From NCBI GenBank assembly GCA_900708905.1, contig CAADRB010000056.1:1-64000 (forward strand): a stretch of 64,000 nt of DNA. The letters are read 5' to 3'. The translations under genes and the position numbers were made by a program. The notes below the pieces were generated by a model. The model was not told the DNA's origin and searched no databases. It worked only from the letters and a program-made list of their open reading frames with translations. The DNA is from Hymenolepis diminuta (lineage: Eukaryota; Platyhelminthes; Cestoda; Cyclophyllidea; Hymenolepididae). Position 1 is the stretch's first letter; every line of letters starts with the position of its first letter. This document shows, one piece after another, positions 37,496-51,716 of the stretch.

Positions 37496-39350
37496 GTGAA
37501 ATTGTTTTGTGCATATATATATCTATGGCCGTGTATGTATGTACTCTGTGCTTTTTATTGATTTGAGCCGGGAGAAATATAATTTAAGGAGTCGATTCGC
37601 GCTTGTTTACATTAAGAAAAGCGGATGCTGTCTTCTGAAATGGGCGTACATCATTTCTTCTCTGTCGTATCAGCCTCTTCTTAATGGAAAACAAGAGAGT
37701 AGGCTAACCAATTGCAGACAAATAAATGTAAACCTCCATCAAAAACTACAAGTGAACTGTACTAACACCAGCAAATACATTTCATCAATTTACAAAGCAG
37801 GTAAAATAAATTGTTAAGCATGAATTCACCTGCTGGTTTGTGAAAATTGCTCAACTTTCTGCCCATGTGTGCAAAGATTGGATCTTTATAGCATATCGCT
37901 TCATTTTTGAGGAGCAAGTACCCTGTGGGAAGTAAAAATAGCGATGACTTGACAACAAGGATATTAAGTAGCCGCTGCCAGAAACTGCAGCAAATAATGA
38001 TCCAATGTAATAGTAGAGTAAGCACATTGATGGCGATTAGATATTTGAAAGAATTAAAATTGTAATTGCTTTTTAAAGTAATGTGAAATGACGCTTTACC
38101 TGTATGTTGTTGACGCTTTTTATAAATCCGATCAGTATGGCTATTTCTAGGGTCTGATATTGGCAGAGTTTCTGATAAATATCCGTTCTGATTATATAAG
38201 ATTGAAATATGCTCTAATGCATATTCTTTTTAGGTGGAAATGATCTTAAAGGTAGTCTATGTAACCGCGTTATGGTTTAGAGGGTGAATACAAGGTATAT
38301 GAATGTAGTAATAATCGTGCGCTTGTTTGTAAGGTTAATGCATATTATACTAGTCGGAAAGACAGATTCATAGCACAAAAGGTCTTGAGGAAATTTATTC
38401 AAGAAGTTTTCTTTTTTCACAACTAAACTCAGTTTAATGGACATATGCATATTGTCCATTTATCCCGGATTAATTTTTGTCTTTCCCTCCGCAATCTTAA
38501 AAACAGAATGTTTATTATCCTCGAAAGTCCCTCGACACTACTCTTAATGTCGGAATTGTAGATGACACTCTAATGCATGCCGGTCAAATCAATCCCATTG
38601 CATTCATAAAACCTAAAGCATTCGGAAATCGGGTATCTGAAGTAGTCGGTTCAAAGTTTGTGAAACAGTGTTCAAAGGGTATCATTCAAGGAATATTTGA
38701 AACATTATATATACCACCTTTCTATGGATTCTGAATTTTTTATGTTACCCAATTTTCCCCTTCTGACCAAATATAGCAAATCATTTTACTGACCATCCAG
38801 CAGAAATGATCTGCTATTTTTCCCTTTTGGAAAATATATCGGTATGTTTGCAGTGATCACTTATATGAAAGTCCCGTGGTACCGTGGGGAAAAAATTAAT
38901 TTACATTTTAAAGCGAAAATAGTAATTTTGTCTTTAATTTTCTCGATTTACTATTTCAATGAACTTCGGATGTTAAAAGGTCCAAGGTGATTCAGATAGA
39001 GAAGCTTCTAGATCGTTAAAGATTGTCCTTAAGCTTTAAAAAGTCTAAATTAAGTAAATTCCAAGTAATTTAATTAATTTTCAGCATTTTCACATCATTA
39101 TTTTCATTTCAAATAATTTAAAGGGGTGATGATGACCTCAGGTCACCTCAGGAGTGTGAAACATCTACAGGTGTTTCATATCTGTTGTACCAACCTCGAA
39201 AGCCCTTATTTGGGTCAAGGATTGGCGATCGTGATATCCTGCTGTGAATTTGTGGCTCTAATATACATATCGGTCTTAATTAAAACCTGATTATGAAGGT
39301 ATTTGACCCCTAAAGTGGGCTATATGACCACGAGGTAGCTGAGGTCAAGT

Positions 39351-39371
39351 AGGAGGAGGAGGAGGAGGAGG
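39351..39371 (+). repeat. (AGG)7 microsatellite
   Basis: Seven AGG units followed by a further purine-rich stretch. Confidence 0.9.
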
Positions 39372-41772
39372 TAAAAGAGGTGAATAAGGAAAAGGGGTAG
39401 AAGATATAAGTGTGTGCAATGGCGTTAACTAGGGTAATAAAAGTTGCACATTTCAAGGCCTAGGCTAGCTGATAATTACTTAGCGCGAATGGCCATAAAG
39501 TGAGGATAATTTTTTCTAGGAAATGAAGTACATGTTGATTTTGGAGGGTGATAGGGTCAAAGTGATATATACTAGTCCAAATGTCTGTAAGTAATAAAAG
39601 AAGTTGAACATCTTTAAACCCAACTGATAGGATATAATATCGAAAATAGACTGTGCTTTTACTTTAAAGGTAACCCGCATGAGCAAATATGATTTTAAAA
39701 GTAATTCAATTCATCTTCAATTTAATCTATATGCTGACAATGTCTTAAACTCCTATCCATAGAATTTGGAATGCGAGACTTAATATCAATGGTAAATACA
39801 TGGAGGCATCAGTTCCTGACATATGTATATTGGATGGCTTTCATATGTTATCTTAAGTAAGTTTCATCACAGAATGACTATCAGCAATACAGGAATTAAC
39901 TCTATCTTCAGTAAATTAAAGTAAAAATTTTTAGTTTGAAGTGATACAACACCATCAGAATTGAACATTCAGCTACTTAGACAGATACTCAGGGAGTATC
40001 TGTGGAGCTCAGGGACAAATGTTTCTAACCGAAGCTTTTCTTAAAAGGAGTAAAAGATGACAATAGACTCTTACAGACTCCTGAACTTAAAAAAGGTTTT
40101 ATTGAAAATAAATAGACATTTTTTCCTGGATGTGCGTTCTGTGGTTTATATGATGCCAAATGAATAACAGTGTTGTAATTTTCTACACTGGAATATAACA
40201 AATTTTCAAATATACTAAGCTATCTAGAGTTTGTACCTAGTATTGCCTTTAAAGACCCCTTACTATTGATATGAAACATAAAGAAGCATTAAACGTAATC
40301 GGGAAGGGATAAAATGGAACACTTAAAAAGAAAATTAAACGAGGATGCATTTGGCGAGAGAAATATTTAAGGTGGTTACCTTTTTATTAGGAAATTAGAT
40401 CTTATTGTGGCTTTTCAAAGTTAGTGATATTTGTTGAGAGGAAAAATTTCTATTCGGGTATAATTAATTTATTTCAATCATTACCTTCATAAGAATTATC
40501 TAAGAATGGGAAAGGGATGTACTTTATTTGTTTATTTCAGTTTTAGTAAACTTTTATTCCAATCTGTATCACTTGACTTATTAACAAAAGTTCTTGAAGA
40601 TAAAATTGCCAAATTGATCAGAACTATTTTATAAATCGCAAGTGTTTTATAATTCGTAGATGGTGTTTTCTTAGATTCAAAAAAAGGCCCTTAATTTTCT
40701 TAGAATTATTACTTTTTAATTTTGTTGTTGGTGTTTAAATGAGTATAACAAATATAATTTTACTCCTTGAAGACTCTCATTGATTTTCCAGATGAAACAG
40801 TATTTAATAATGGGTTAAAAAATGCTAAAACCACTTTAGGAGCATTTGTTTTATTTTTCTATTAGTATTGAACATAGTGTGTGGCGAGATTACAATTTCT
40901 ATTAATGAAAGCCATCTAAATATCGAGACAGGTGAAATAATTCAGATTAGGCTTTAAGAGATAGGTTAGACATTGAAAATAAAAGCTTGGTCTCTCTTAA
41001 TCTTGTTTAGGGAATTAACTTACTGCGGTTACATCATAGTTGAACGTTCCGAGATTCAAACTTCAGGATCGCATCCCTAAGTAGATTATTGCACAGTAGT
41101 CAGCATTGGGTTGAATGGGAGGCTTGCCATTTCTATCTTTTAAAGATTTTACTTATTCAACAATATATACTACTTCAAAGGTCGGAATAATCTTTGATTT
41201 ATGAAAATTATGATAAAATAATTGTACTAACTGCACCTGAGCTGAAAGACAAATTTCCTATAAAAATGCACAAAGATCATAGGTGAAGCCTCAAGGGGGC
41301 ATACATCATATCACCTGTCAAGTTTGATCATCGGTGAAAGCCATTTTGTCCTTCGGTGATAGCTATTAATGAAGAAAATAAACTAGAAATGACTGAAGCT
41401 GCACCTTGCATTAGTCTTTTATGATATAGGATAGCCGGAGGCTTTCTCTGCACAGTGGATTTGATTATCTCCAATAAAGGGTTGCCGTAGTTTCTTCAGA
41501 AATTTAAGGCGAATACATTTAGCTTGGAATGTAAGAGTATCGTCTTGATACTCATAAAAAATATAAACAAACAAGATCCTATTCATAGTTAAAAACGGGG
41601 GTAAAAATTTTTACCTCACATATTTTGTCTTCGATGATATGTTTCAATTTTGTAAGTTTAATTATACCAATGAGTAGAAATCATCATGTTTAAACAGATT
41701 AAATAAGTTGATTCCAAAGCTTTTATTTTTATTCTTCACATTTATGAAATCGTGAGTTTTCTATATCGTCTT

Positions 41773-41795
41773 TATATATATATATATATATATAT
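41773..41795 (+). repeat. (TA)n microsatellite
   Basis: Pure TA run of about 23 bp. Confidence 0.9.
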
Positions 41796-43823
41796 CGAGA
41801 TAAATAACTTTATTAATTCAGTTTAATTTACTGTTTGATAAGCTCTGAACATTGCAAGCTAGAACTCAGGATTCTAGGGATCAATTCCGAAAAATGAACT
41901 TTGAAATGATAGTTATTCCACTTAAACTAAAGGTGAACAATCTGATGAATGCCGATTTCATTCGTCACGTCATCTTCTGCTTGAAATTTTCTTCTATTTC
42001 TCATGTTTAAATGTTACATTGTAAGATTGCAACATTTTGAGTATTTCCGTGGAGGATTTAACTTCCTTAGAATCATATCACTTATGACAATAAAAAAAAT
42101 ATGTGTGCAAAAAGGCAAAAATAATTTTGTGAGGGCTGAAACAAAGCGGGGTGGAGGGGGAATGGGAGGTTGAATAGAAGTCAATAATGGAATCAGAATG
42201 TCTTGAGTCTTACATCTTTTGAATTCTGGAAATATTGAGCTATCAACTTTCTCAAGGAGTATAGTATGTTGAATAACTCTAAATATTTCAAGGTCTGATT
42301 TTTATTATTTATTCCGTGTTTCTGAGTGAGTCTATGTTCACAATATTCGGAATTACTGAACCAGTTGATTTAATTAAATTGTTTGTCATATCATCTTAAT
42401 TCACTAATATCTTGTTAATGCCATGAAAAAACAAAGCCACTTTAAACATAGTAGGGCTCACTAGAGTTTGCTTAAAGTAAATTCCTACAAAAACATTCTT
42501 AAATAAATTTACTGTCCTTGTCATTCACCGCCGTCATTACTATCTGATCGTTTTTTATGTTTTAACAACTGATTGCTGTTTAATTATCGCTCGACTACTC
42601 CCATTCTCAAGTATACAATCTCCTCATTAAATTAACTTTAAATAATCTTAAATATAATATTGCAGAAATCAAGATTAGACCTCAAAATCTGTAATAAACA
42701 AAAGAAATCTGTAAAGGAATTAAGTTGAGGCCAATAAATTCCCAACTCGAAGATTGATATGACATTGCCATACTTATTGACATAAAGAAGTCAGGCAGTC
42801 ACATATAACATTAATTTCATCTCGAAGTTTTTAACAGCACGTCTGAAGTAATCAATATGTTTTATTTTAAAAGAAGAATTCACAAAATTCATATAAAATT
42901 ATATTCATTGTAATTAGAGATAGAAGTCCCACACACGAAATAGTTAGAAGGGGAATATACTCTTTCCAACTCAGATTTACAGTTAACATTCTGGCTCATG
43001 GGATATCGTAAATACTATCGCCAAATTGGGAACAGTATAGGTTACACAGAAAGTTGAGAAAATCTCAATACTGGACTCCATAAGAAGTGGATCAAAGGGT
43101 CGAATTCGGCTGAATATGCTAACATATGTCACAACAGTTTTATCAGCAGTGACTGTCAATTGGCTAACCTGGTTAGTCGACTCGCTCATCTTAGCTGATT
43201 AGGTTTTCTATAGTTTTTCATTAAATGTGAGGATTAGTATTTATTCACAAATCCACTTTCACTTAATATGGACTTAATATCCCAGGCTCGGTGTTTAAGT
43301 ACTAGACTGACATTTACGAATCAAATGTCGTCTAAGTTATTAAATTTCAGGAATGCGGTGAATTACTCCCATCAACTACACCCGTGTGTTGACAATTTTA
43401 AAACAATCCCCGCCTTTTAATGTGGAAAATTAATTATTTTCTTTGGTAGAAATTAAACTAATAGAAGCTTTCACAGAATTTATTCAGCTCATTTTATTTT
43501 TAATTTAATCGAGAATAAAATATTGGCTTTCAACGAACTTATTAAACTCAAACCTAAAATGCAGAATATTCAATGTATGTGAAGAGATATAAACCAACCA
43601 CCAGCTGAATTTCCTAAAGCAAGGTCGCAAATCGGAGGAGTCCCGCAACGCAAAAAAGCTTCTTTTTGATATTGCTTTATTGAAAAAGTATTATTTTCAT
43701 ACCACTTGGAAATAGGATGACAATTAGCTGACTGGTTAGTTAGGAATATCGCCGTAAGAAAACCGCCTTTTAAAATACAAGGAAGGAAGAACAGGAACGA
43801 AGAACATCTGTTGCTCAAGCAGT

Positions 43824-43965
43824 GCTCCGGTGGTGCAGTGGTAAACATGTCTGTTTGCTAAATCAAAGAGCACGGGATTATTGCTCATCGGCAAACATCC
43901 AGTGATGCGGATCGCCAACTGCACAGGTTAGCTCCGGTTTGAAATAGGGTTCGTAGAATATGAGT
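43824..43965 (+). repeat. tRNA-derived SINE copy 6 (gene-poor interval)
   Basis: Best-preserved tRNA-like head: GCTCCGGTGGTGCAGTGG resembles the start and A box of a Gly/Glu-type tRNA. It is followed by a diverged B-box region, CTCATCGGC, CATCCAGTGATGCGG and AACTGCACAGGTTA. Confidence 0.6.
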
Positions 43966-45240
43966 CTCTTATCTTAGTGACCTTATCAAATACTGATAGC
44001 ACTTCTCCAAATGTGTTCGTGAATGTTTTTTATTGTTCTAGAAAGAATTGTATTCAAAGAATTCAGTTTAGATAAGGAAATTATTCGATTGGTATTCTTT
44101 TCAGCTCTCAAAACGGAATGGAAATGAATGGAAATAGAAGTCATGACTTTGGAAAGTATGAGTGACCCAGTTGGGTATATGCTTATTTATACCATCTTAC
44201 CTCTCTGTAGATAGTAAGGTGGAATTCACGCTATCACTCATTCTCAAAAACTTGTGTCATTCCAAATATAAATTCCCTAATGTATTATAACCGATTTGTG
44301 AAATACGTGGTGGCAAAAATAAGAATAAAAATGTTTAAAGATGTTCAGATATTGGGTTTCTTCTGGCATGGGGCAAACTATGCAACCATAAAGCTACAGG
44401 AGATTTCAAAGCACCGTTCAATTGTTTACAATTGTTTTAAAACCTATTTTTCAGCAGAAATGAACTTCTCATATAACCTAAAAATGTTAAGCACAATTAA
44501 ACGCAAACTAGGACTCGAGTTCTGACGATTTATTCTTCATATTTTACCTTCTGTATAAAGTTATACATCTTTAATCCTATTGATATTTGTAATATGAACA
44601 TTAATTGACAATTTTTTATTGGCCAATAATATAGATATGAACCCACAGCTAGTGTAAGTTTCTGCTCAGAAACTCTAAAAGAATAGCTTAATTCAACTTA
44701 ATTCAACGCAGGAGGCATCTCTGCAGTTTGGTTTAAAATTTCCACATTTCGCATTATACTTAGTGTAAATAGGAAAACTATGCATTTCCATGTTTTCGAC
44801 AATGACTTTTCCTGATTGTTTGATAATAATAATACTAATACTCAAGCCTATTTACGAAAGCATTTTCCAACACAATTCTTTTATCAGAGAGTGGCATTGT
44901 AGTACCTGCACACAGTAACTCATATACCTGCTCAGTCTCTATGTATTCCGCACGTATTGACTGGTAAATAATTGTCATCAAAGTCTGCGAAATCAGACAG
45001 CCTTTCATTTTGCCTTTACTTCAGGTTTCAACTTTCACCCACGCAGTTTAGACTCGTAACCCCGCTTTTCTTCCTACAGTTCTCTCTCTCCTCACTCCTC
45101 GCTTTATGGTATTCCAATCCACCACCGGTTCATCTCAATTCTCGTTTTTATGATTTGGAGAAGGTTATTGTATTCTATTAGTCTAACTCAGTCAGATTAT
45201 AAAATTTGCTTTACTTGGGATTAGAGCTAATTTAGCATCA

Positions 45241-45371
45241 AAGACTCTGGTGAGAAACTCGAGTTCTGCCAGCCCTTCTATTAGCCAAATTTAACTAGTG
45301 TGGTTGACCATTCCGCTCACTGAACCCGTGACCTCTGATCTCTCAACGAGCACGTTAACTACTGCGCCCCA
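45241..45371 (-). repeat. tRNA-derived SINE copy 7 (gene-poor interval)
   Basis: On the minus strand it begins GGGGCGCAGTAGTTAACGTG (A-box-like), then GATCAGAGGTCACGGGTTC (B-box-like), CAGTGAGCGGAATGGTCAAC, ACTAGTTAAATTTGGCTAAT and ACTCGAGTTTCTCACCAGAG. It is the clearest full-length member of the family. Confidence 0.65.
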
Positions 45372-46279
45372 AAGCATACGTTTGGTATTATCAGTATATA
45401 ATACACACTTCCAAATTCTACTTAAGGTAGAAGGCGAGCATTTCAAAAATGATCCTCGCAAATTGCTTTGACCCAGGATTTTTATATATCACACTTATAC
45501 ATACATGTTTCATTAATCTTTTTTCTAAAATATTAAACTGGCTTTTGTGATAACCACTTCCCGGCTATTGATGAGTGTCATTAATATTTGACGTTATAAA
45601 AACAAACCTGATGATAAAGTTGATTTATTATATTGATGAATGCCATTGGTACAATATAAAGGGCCTTATTATGATTAAATAACAATTTTATAAATTGATG
45701 ATCTTGAAAAGCATCGCTTACTGGATAAGGGCATAATATTTGTTGACCAAAACCTCAGTCAACTGTTCAAATACATGAAGTGAACATGAATTCACTCAGA
45801 TGTTATGGGGTCAATTTGAACTTTGGAGCATGATCTGGTTAACTAAATCTATTTATGAAAGTAAGTTTAACTTCTACATACGTTAAACCAAGCTTCACTC
45901 CGTATTTCATCTCTAAATGAACTATTTTACTGCTTTCAAGATTTACATGTTTCTCTTGCGACATAGGCTAAGTTATTATATTTAAAATGTATAAATTTGT
46001 CCCCTTTGATCACCTTTGGTGCTTTCTCTCCAAAAAGTATCTGCGATCCCAGTATAATGCCAGTGTTTATTCGACCTCACGTGCCTGTATATTAATCGTA
46101 AACGTGAGTTGGATTTGTCCCCTTTTTACCTTCCTTCCTAATGCGTATTAACCAAATCTGATAAGAAAGTTTCGTAAATATCCTATAAGGAGGCATACCA
46201 AAAGGGTAGCTGTGCTACTACGTATCTGACACGGCCGCATCAAGAAATTATATTTAAGTTTTACCAAAATCAGATACAT

Positions 46280-46460
46280 TACCAGGGGGACGATTGGCGA
46301 TGCTAAGGTGTGTGCGTGGTTATCTGTGACGACGCGCACACACTGTACTGAGCCGTAGTGCAGGTGCCATTGGCATTTTCGCACACGCTGCACCTGTCGC
46401 ACGCACTCCCGGCCAATCAGAGACAGCCTCAGTTGCACGCAGTTACGTGCATGTACCTTA
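46280..46460. other. G+C-rich island 4
   Basis: Rich in CG and CA/TG steps, with paired E-boxes CAGGTG (46361-46366) and CACCTG (46391-46396) and a CCAAT. The 135-codon minus-strand frame across it (46148-46555) looks like a composition by-product. Confidence 0.5.
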
Positions 46461-49029
46461 ATGGGTATGTATGTCTTTCTAATACTGGCTGGTGCCCAAC
46501 TTACAAATCCCCATATTGCCAAATTCCAGTCCCTAACATTCCCATTATAGCTCAACCCATCTCGTGGATGATCGTATTCTGCTGAATCAGCTCACAAACC
46601 TTCAAACATTTTGTAATCAAACTTCATCACAATCGGATTTATAGAAAGTCAATCCAGGATCCATTCGGTGAGTACGATTCTTTCTTATCCTCAAAACGCT
46701 TATCTGATTTTTGTGCATGACTAATATTGTCAGTTAAAGAGTTGACATTCCTTCGGGCTAGTGTTGTACAGTTTGGTACATCAGTATCTTAAAATGTAGT
46801 CGTCACAGCAGAAAATAGAAATGCCAACGTCTGACCTTTGCCTTAATTTTCTTCCGTGCTGCAGTCAATGTTGCTGTTTCCTTAGTTGCACGTGTACAAA
46901 GTAAATAAGCAGAGATGGAATTTGCGTTTTGCGTTTATTTTCAAGTTATTTATTTTTGATATCCATTTTAAAATCCTTTCTAAATGTTTTCTAACACAAC
47001 ATCGATTAAAGTGCATTTCCAACAATAGAAGCCATCCATATTTTGTTCAACTTTTCCCAAAAATTGGGTTTATGTTTTCTAAACATAATATGTCGATTTT
47101 GTTAAGAAATTGTGGCAAACTTTCACATTTTATTTAATTGATAAAACAAGAGCAGGTGGTGGATCTTTTCTGGAAGGAAGTTTTCGTTCTTTCAACGTTA
47201 AATAACATCGTGCGAGATATTCTGTGCATTTATGCGTCTTATTTTTCTGCAATCTAGTTCAACCAAATAGCTTTTTTAAATGTTGAAGTTATGATGGGTA
47301 GACAAGAATTAATATCATTCAAAAATATCCGACTAATAATTTCGAGTTTTTCATTAGGGATGTTCCTTCATGCTACTCAGTCCAATATGCGCGTTGAAAA
47401 ACAGTTTGGAAATTATTTACAAGCATTGCGTAGAAAATACTTCAACTTAGGTATTTGTATTATTTTCCGACTTAGCAGGATTGGAAACCTGTCTTATGTT
47501 TATTCCCCACATTCCTCTTTTACTGTCAATCATCTAGACGTTATGTAAATCAAATAAGACAGGAATTTTATCATTGTTGCAAAGTGAATTCCGTGAACAT
47601 AACACACCTGGATGTCATTTCTGAGTGATGAAGATTTACTTCTAATAGTCACTAAGAGTTCCTACGCCTGCATAATTTCTCTCCCGGTTTTATTGGCGGC
47701 CATGAAACATAGTTTCTCCTATCATTGAACCAGTTATTTTATTTGAAGGAGTTATTTGGAAGCCTGGTAAAAGATGACTTTTCGTTGAGTTTAGCGGTTT
47801 TAACTTGCTTTATGCATAAGGCAATTCTTAGAGCCTCCCAGATTTTTTAAAAAGCTGTCATGCACTCTATCTTTAACGTGTGAAAATATGTCCATCGTCC
47901 GTCATGTCCCAAGTTTATTCTTTATATTAATTTAATTTATGATATTAATATAACGATACCGGAGGAATGATGTACATATCTAATATTTCGTGATTATCAC
48001 TGTGTCATAATCTCATCCAAGGCACGATATTTCCAAATTCCATCCCGAGGAAGTGGAAGATAAAATGGAAATTTTATGATAAAGACTCTTGTTTTATAAT
48101 TTGCAGCATTTATTCGAGGAAACAGAATTACTTGGAATTTCAAGTAGATAAAACAATACAGGCAAATACTTTAGCCAATAAAACATGGGATCAATTGATA
48201 AAATTTTTAATAGACTTAAGAAAATTTAAAAATTGGACCGAATATCTTCTACAACTTGGTCCGGAGTAACTAAGATTCACGCACTTAACTGGGAGTTTTT
48301 CTCAGTTAGTTAAACTGATCATTGATCCATTGATTATTTATTACATTAGATTATGGTGGAATTAACTCTGATTCATTTTTCAAATGAAACTTTTATTAAG
48401 AGCTGTTTTGGGAAATAATGTTTTTAAACATTACAAGTTAACATTGCAATTATCTTACAACTATTTGTAGTCGAATAAAATGTTCATAAGCTCTGACAAG
48501 TTGCTTAATTTTGTCTCCTTGACTGAGAGGATAGCAATCGTGCCACTTAAGGCATATTCTAAAAACAATAATCGGCTATTAAGAGCTCAATGATATGTCG
48601 TTGGTGAGCTAGATATTTGCGATTTAACTTGCAATCACGTGTCCTTTAAATAAATTGAAAAGCAGGTATTTATTTTTACGTATCGCCTTCATTTACTACC
48701 ACCACTTTAAATGTTTTACCAATTTCTTGTGAACATTTTTAAATTGTTTAAAATTAATTTATTTTTCGAGAGATCTGAGCACATTCATTAGTTACACTGT
48801 TTTATTCTTCATTTTAAAATGTCGCGTTGGATGTCAAGGCTTTGATATTTTGTTTAACCAGAATGACGCTTTCTCGGACAAATTCTAAGTAAGCGACAAA
48901 AATTTACACTAGGCGAAAATTAGCCCGAGTTCAGAAGTTCAAATTCATATTAATCGGGGAAGGGTTGTGATACCGTCCAAAGGGAGCAGATTACACCCCA
49001 ATTAAAATGAATAGGTAGTCCCAGTGACA

Positions 49030-49510
49030 CCGCAAATCGATGTCAAATCCACTGCTACCTGCACGTGTACCCGTGCGTAAACTAGCTCGATGTGTGAATT
49101 AGGCAGGGCCCAGTCCAATCTTAAGCTACATCTACACTGTATTGTATGTGTAGTTGGCAGTTGCAAAAAATATAATTAGCTGGTAGTGTGGCCGTGGCAG
49201 TGGTCCCAGAAGCACCTTGTACAGACTGTGCACAGCTATTCCTCTCTTAATCATACCTTAGCACACTGGACAGGGGAGTAGAGGGAAAAGTTGTGCGAAG
49301 ATAGGGGAGAGGGGGTGGGCCGGCTGTGTAGGCAACTTTGCGTACACAGAACACACGATTAGAGTATACGTACGCACGGGCATCCATCTTTTAATCACAC
49401 GATACGCGTGTTGGCGCACATACGACCGCACAGTGGGTAGCATGATCGCACTTGCGCATACGCGTAAGTTAACTTGCACCTGTTGGTAAAGTCCCATTGC
49501 GGTGACACCC
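49030..49510. other. G+C-rich island 5
   Basis: The largest island, with long alternating purine-pyrimidine stretches, CACGTG at 49062-49067 and CACCTG at 49477-49482. The minus-strand frame 49258-49515 has no recognised domain. Confidence 0.5.
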
Positions 49511-49756
49511 AGCACAAGAAAAACGGCTTTTACTTCCTTTTTCTCCTTCTAGTCATATTCCTCCCTTTCTTTACTCCTTTGCTTTTTCTCTGTGCTTCTT
49601 TCACGAACCTCTTCGTACTTTCATACCTGTAGATGCTAAGACAACGCAGATTGCAGTTTGCAATCTTTTTAACCGATTAGTTGGCCCTTTTCATAATTAA
49701 AATATAGTTTAGAATCAGTAATCAAATTTAATTCCACCTTAGGACTTTTGATTTTT

Positions 49757-49872
49757 GTTGGGGGAACAAGGAAGCAGATGATTAGTCAAATCAAGTTCAT
49801 TACACTAAAATTAAACTGCATTTCGCTCGTCTTTAATTATCTGGTAGAGATTAGGGTCCCTAAATGTTAAAA
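49757..49872 (+). repeat. About 115-bp direct repeat, copy A
   Basis: Aligns end to end with 51717-51832, roughly 85% identical by eye, sharing AGGAAGCAGATGATTAGTC, TTTGGTAGAGA-type and TAGGGT...CTAAAT blocks. No ORF, tRNA-like head or terminal inverted repeat is visible, so its class is unknown. Confidence 0.6.
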
Positions 49873-51147
49873 ATGTAGATCTCAAAAAAGAAAGCAAGTT
49901 GGATATGGAATTTGGATTTTGTTTGCGAAAACTGATAACGGTAAAAAAATTATTCGATTGATTTTTTAAGTCCTTCATGCGCGATAGCTAAAAATCGATA
50001 CGATGACTCACTTAGCCTTAGAAGAAGAAGTGTATTTAAAAAACATATTTAGTATAGTCTAAAAGGAGCTGATAAGCAACCGAATCCTTGGCTTGATTTC
50101 TGTTTTACTTTTTATTTTATTACGATTTCATTTATACGCTAAACAAACTGCTTATGCAGCAATGTATAGCTTTCTTTCTATTGAAAAAGAATAGCATAAT
50201 AGATTGCAAATTTCCTAGTAACTAAACAACGAGTATGTTTATGCAAGCAAAAAGGTTGTCCTTCGGCGATTATTTTCTTACCAAAGATGATTCGATGCTA
50301 CGTTTTATAAGTCCTTATGGCTAAAAAGTTCCGGCTAACATTGTTAGCTAATTTCTATGTGCAAATGGAGGGCAGAACTTTTTATTTTTCTTCCGCTGCG
50401 AGGGCACTTTCGAGAGCTTATCAAAGTACTTGTCAAACAATTCTATTAACTTTATTAACAGATATATCAATATTTCTTATTTCAATTATCATGGAATTAT
50501 AGCGACCTTGTGGTTTACCACTGTAAATTCAGTGTGCTTATCATTTTTTCCAATCGTCTTTCAGATATCGAGCTTCACTCTATTTCACTTGTGACTCATT
50601 TAGCGAAATTTAATGTGTGTCGACTTTCTTCTGTTATAGAGCTCCTGGAATGTCAATTTTTATCTATTTCCAGTATTCTAATTTTGAAAGTTAAGCTTTC
50701 TCTCTAATTTCGCCTTACCCAAGTAAACCTCTAAAAAATCTGCCTCCTTATTTTGTGGTATTAAAGTTCTTAAAATTTGAAAGGGTAATATTTAAGTAAG
50801 TCTTCTTCATTATACATTGGTGATTTTCTAATCCGGGGCCTATTTCCAACGACGTTTCAATATTCTGTGAGCAATATATAAACCAATTGTGGAAAGTCCT
50901 TAAATTGCCCTTAAATAACAACATAGAAGAGTGTGACGAATTACTCCCGTTTTTAACAGAACGCTTTTTCCCAAACCTTCGTTATTTTTGTAAACCTTCC
51001 ATGTCTCAATTATTAAAAAGCATCATTCAGCAATGACGACTTGTCTACCTTTTTCAATAGGAAATATACAGAATTCTCATTCATTTGAGAAATAGCTTAT
51101 ATTAATAGATCTAAGCAAATAAATTTAGAGCTATTGCTCCTCATTTC

Positions 51148-51320
51148 GCGGTGGTATAGAGGTGAAATCAGAGGTCGTAGGTTCACACTCATCGGTACAC
51201 ATCCAATGAAGGGAATACCTAACCGTACTGGATAAAACCAGTCGTGAAAGTCGAATAAATTCGGAATTCTCACCAGAGGGGCTCCAAGTTGCTATCTCAC
51301 TGTCCATGAAGAGTGATGGA
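51148..51320 (+). repeat. tRNA-derived SINE copy 8 (gene-poor interval)
   Basis: Begins GCGGTGGTATAGAGG, then AAATCAGAGGTCGTAGGTTC, CTCATCGG, CATCCAATGAAGGGAAT, CCGTACTGGATAAA and TTCTCACCAGAGGGGCTCC. Confidence 0.6.
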
Positions 51321-51716
51321 GATGGAATTAATCCATATTTCCTTTTTAAATATAAAAATTTAAGATTTTCTCATCAATAATTCACGTAAAATTCTTTCAT
51401 TATAATCGCTCACATTAAATGCTAATCTTATTCAAGTATTAATCTAAAGGCTTTATTGGCTTATTACAAACCAGAAGTCATATAAAAATCAAAATTTTAT
51501 AATGACAAGAAACAGAGAAGCCTCAAAATCAAATTCATGATATCAATTTTCCGATAAAATCTGAGTTGAAAAGACTACTACGAAATGAGCAATGTTTAAA
51601 CCGCATTTTTTGGTAAGATCAATCCATTTTAATATTTAATCCATTTCAATTTCCTCTGCCACTTTCCAGTTATATTAAAATCTTAAATAGTCACTGCATT
51701 CAAATCACCCGTGATT

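Larger units (their letters stand above)
38000..46279. other. Gene-poor AT-rich DNA
   Basis: Apart from AGG and TA microsatellites and two SINE copies I see no gene. Open frames are short and lack splice-linked partners. Confidence 0.45.

Noticed and set aside
46148..46555. Minus-strand open frame of 135 codons
   Set aside because: Its sequence follows the composition of the island, with no domain and no partner exons.
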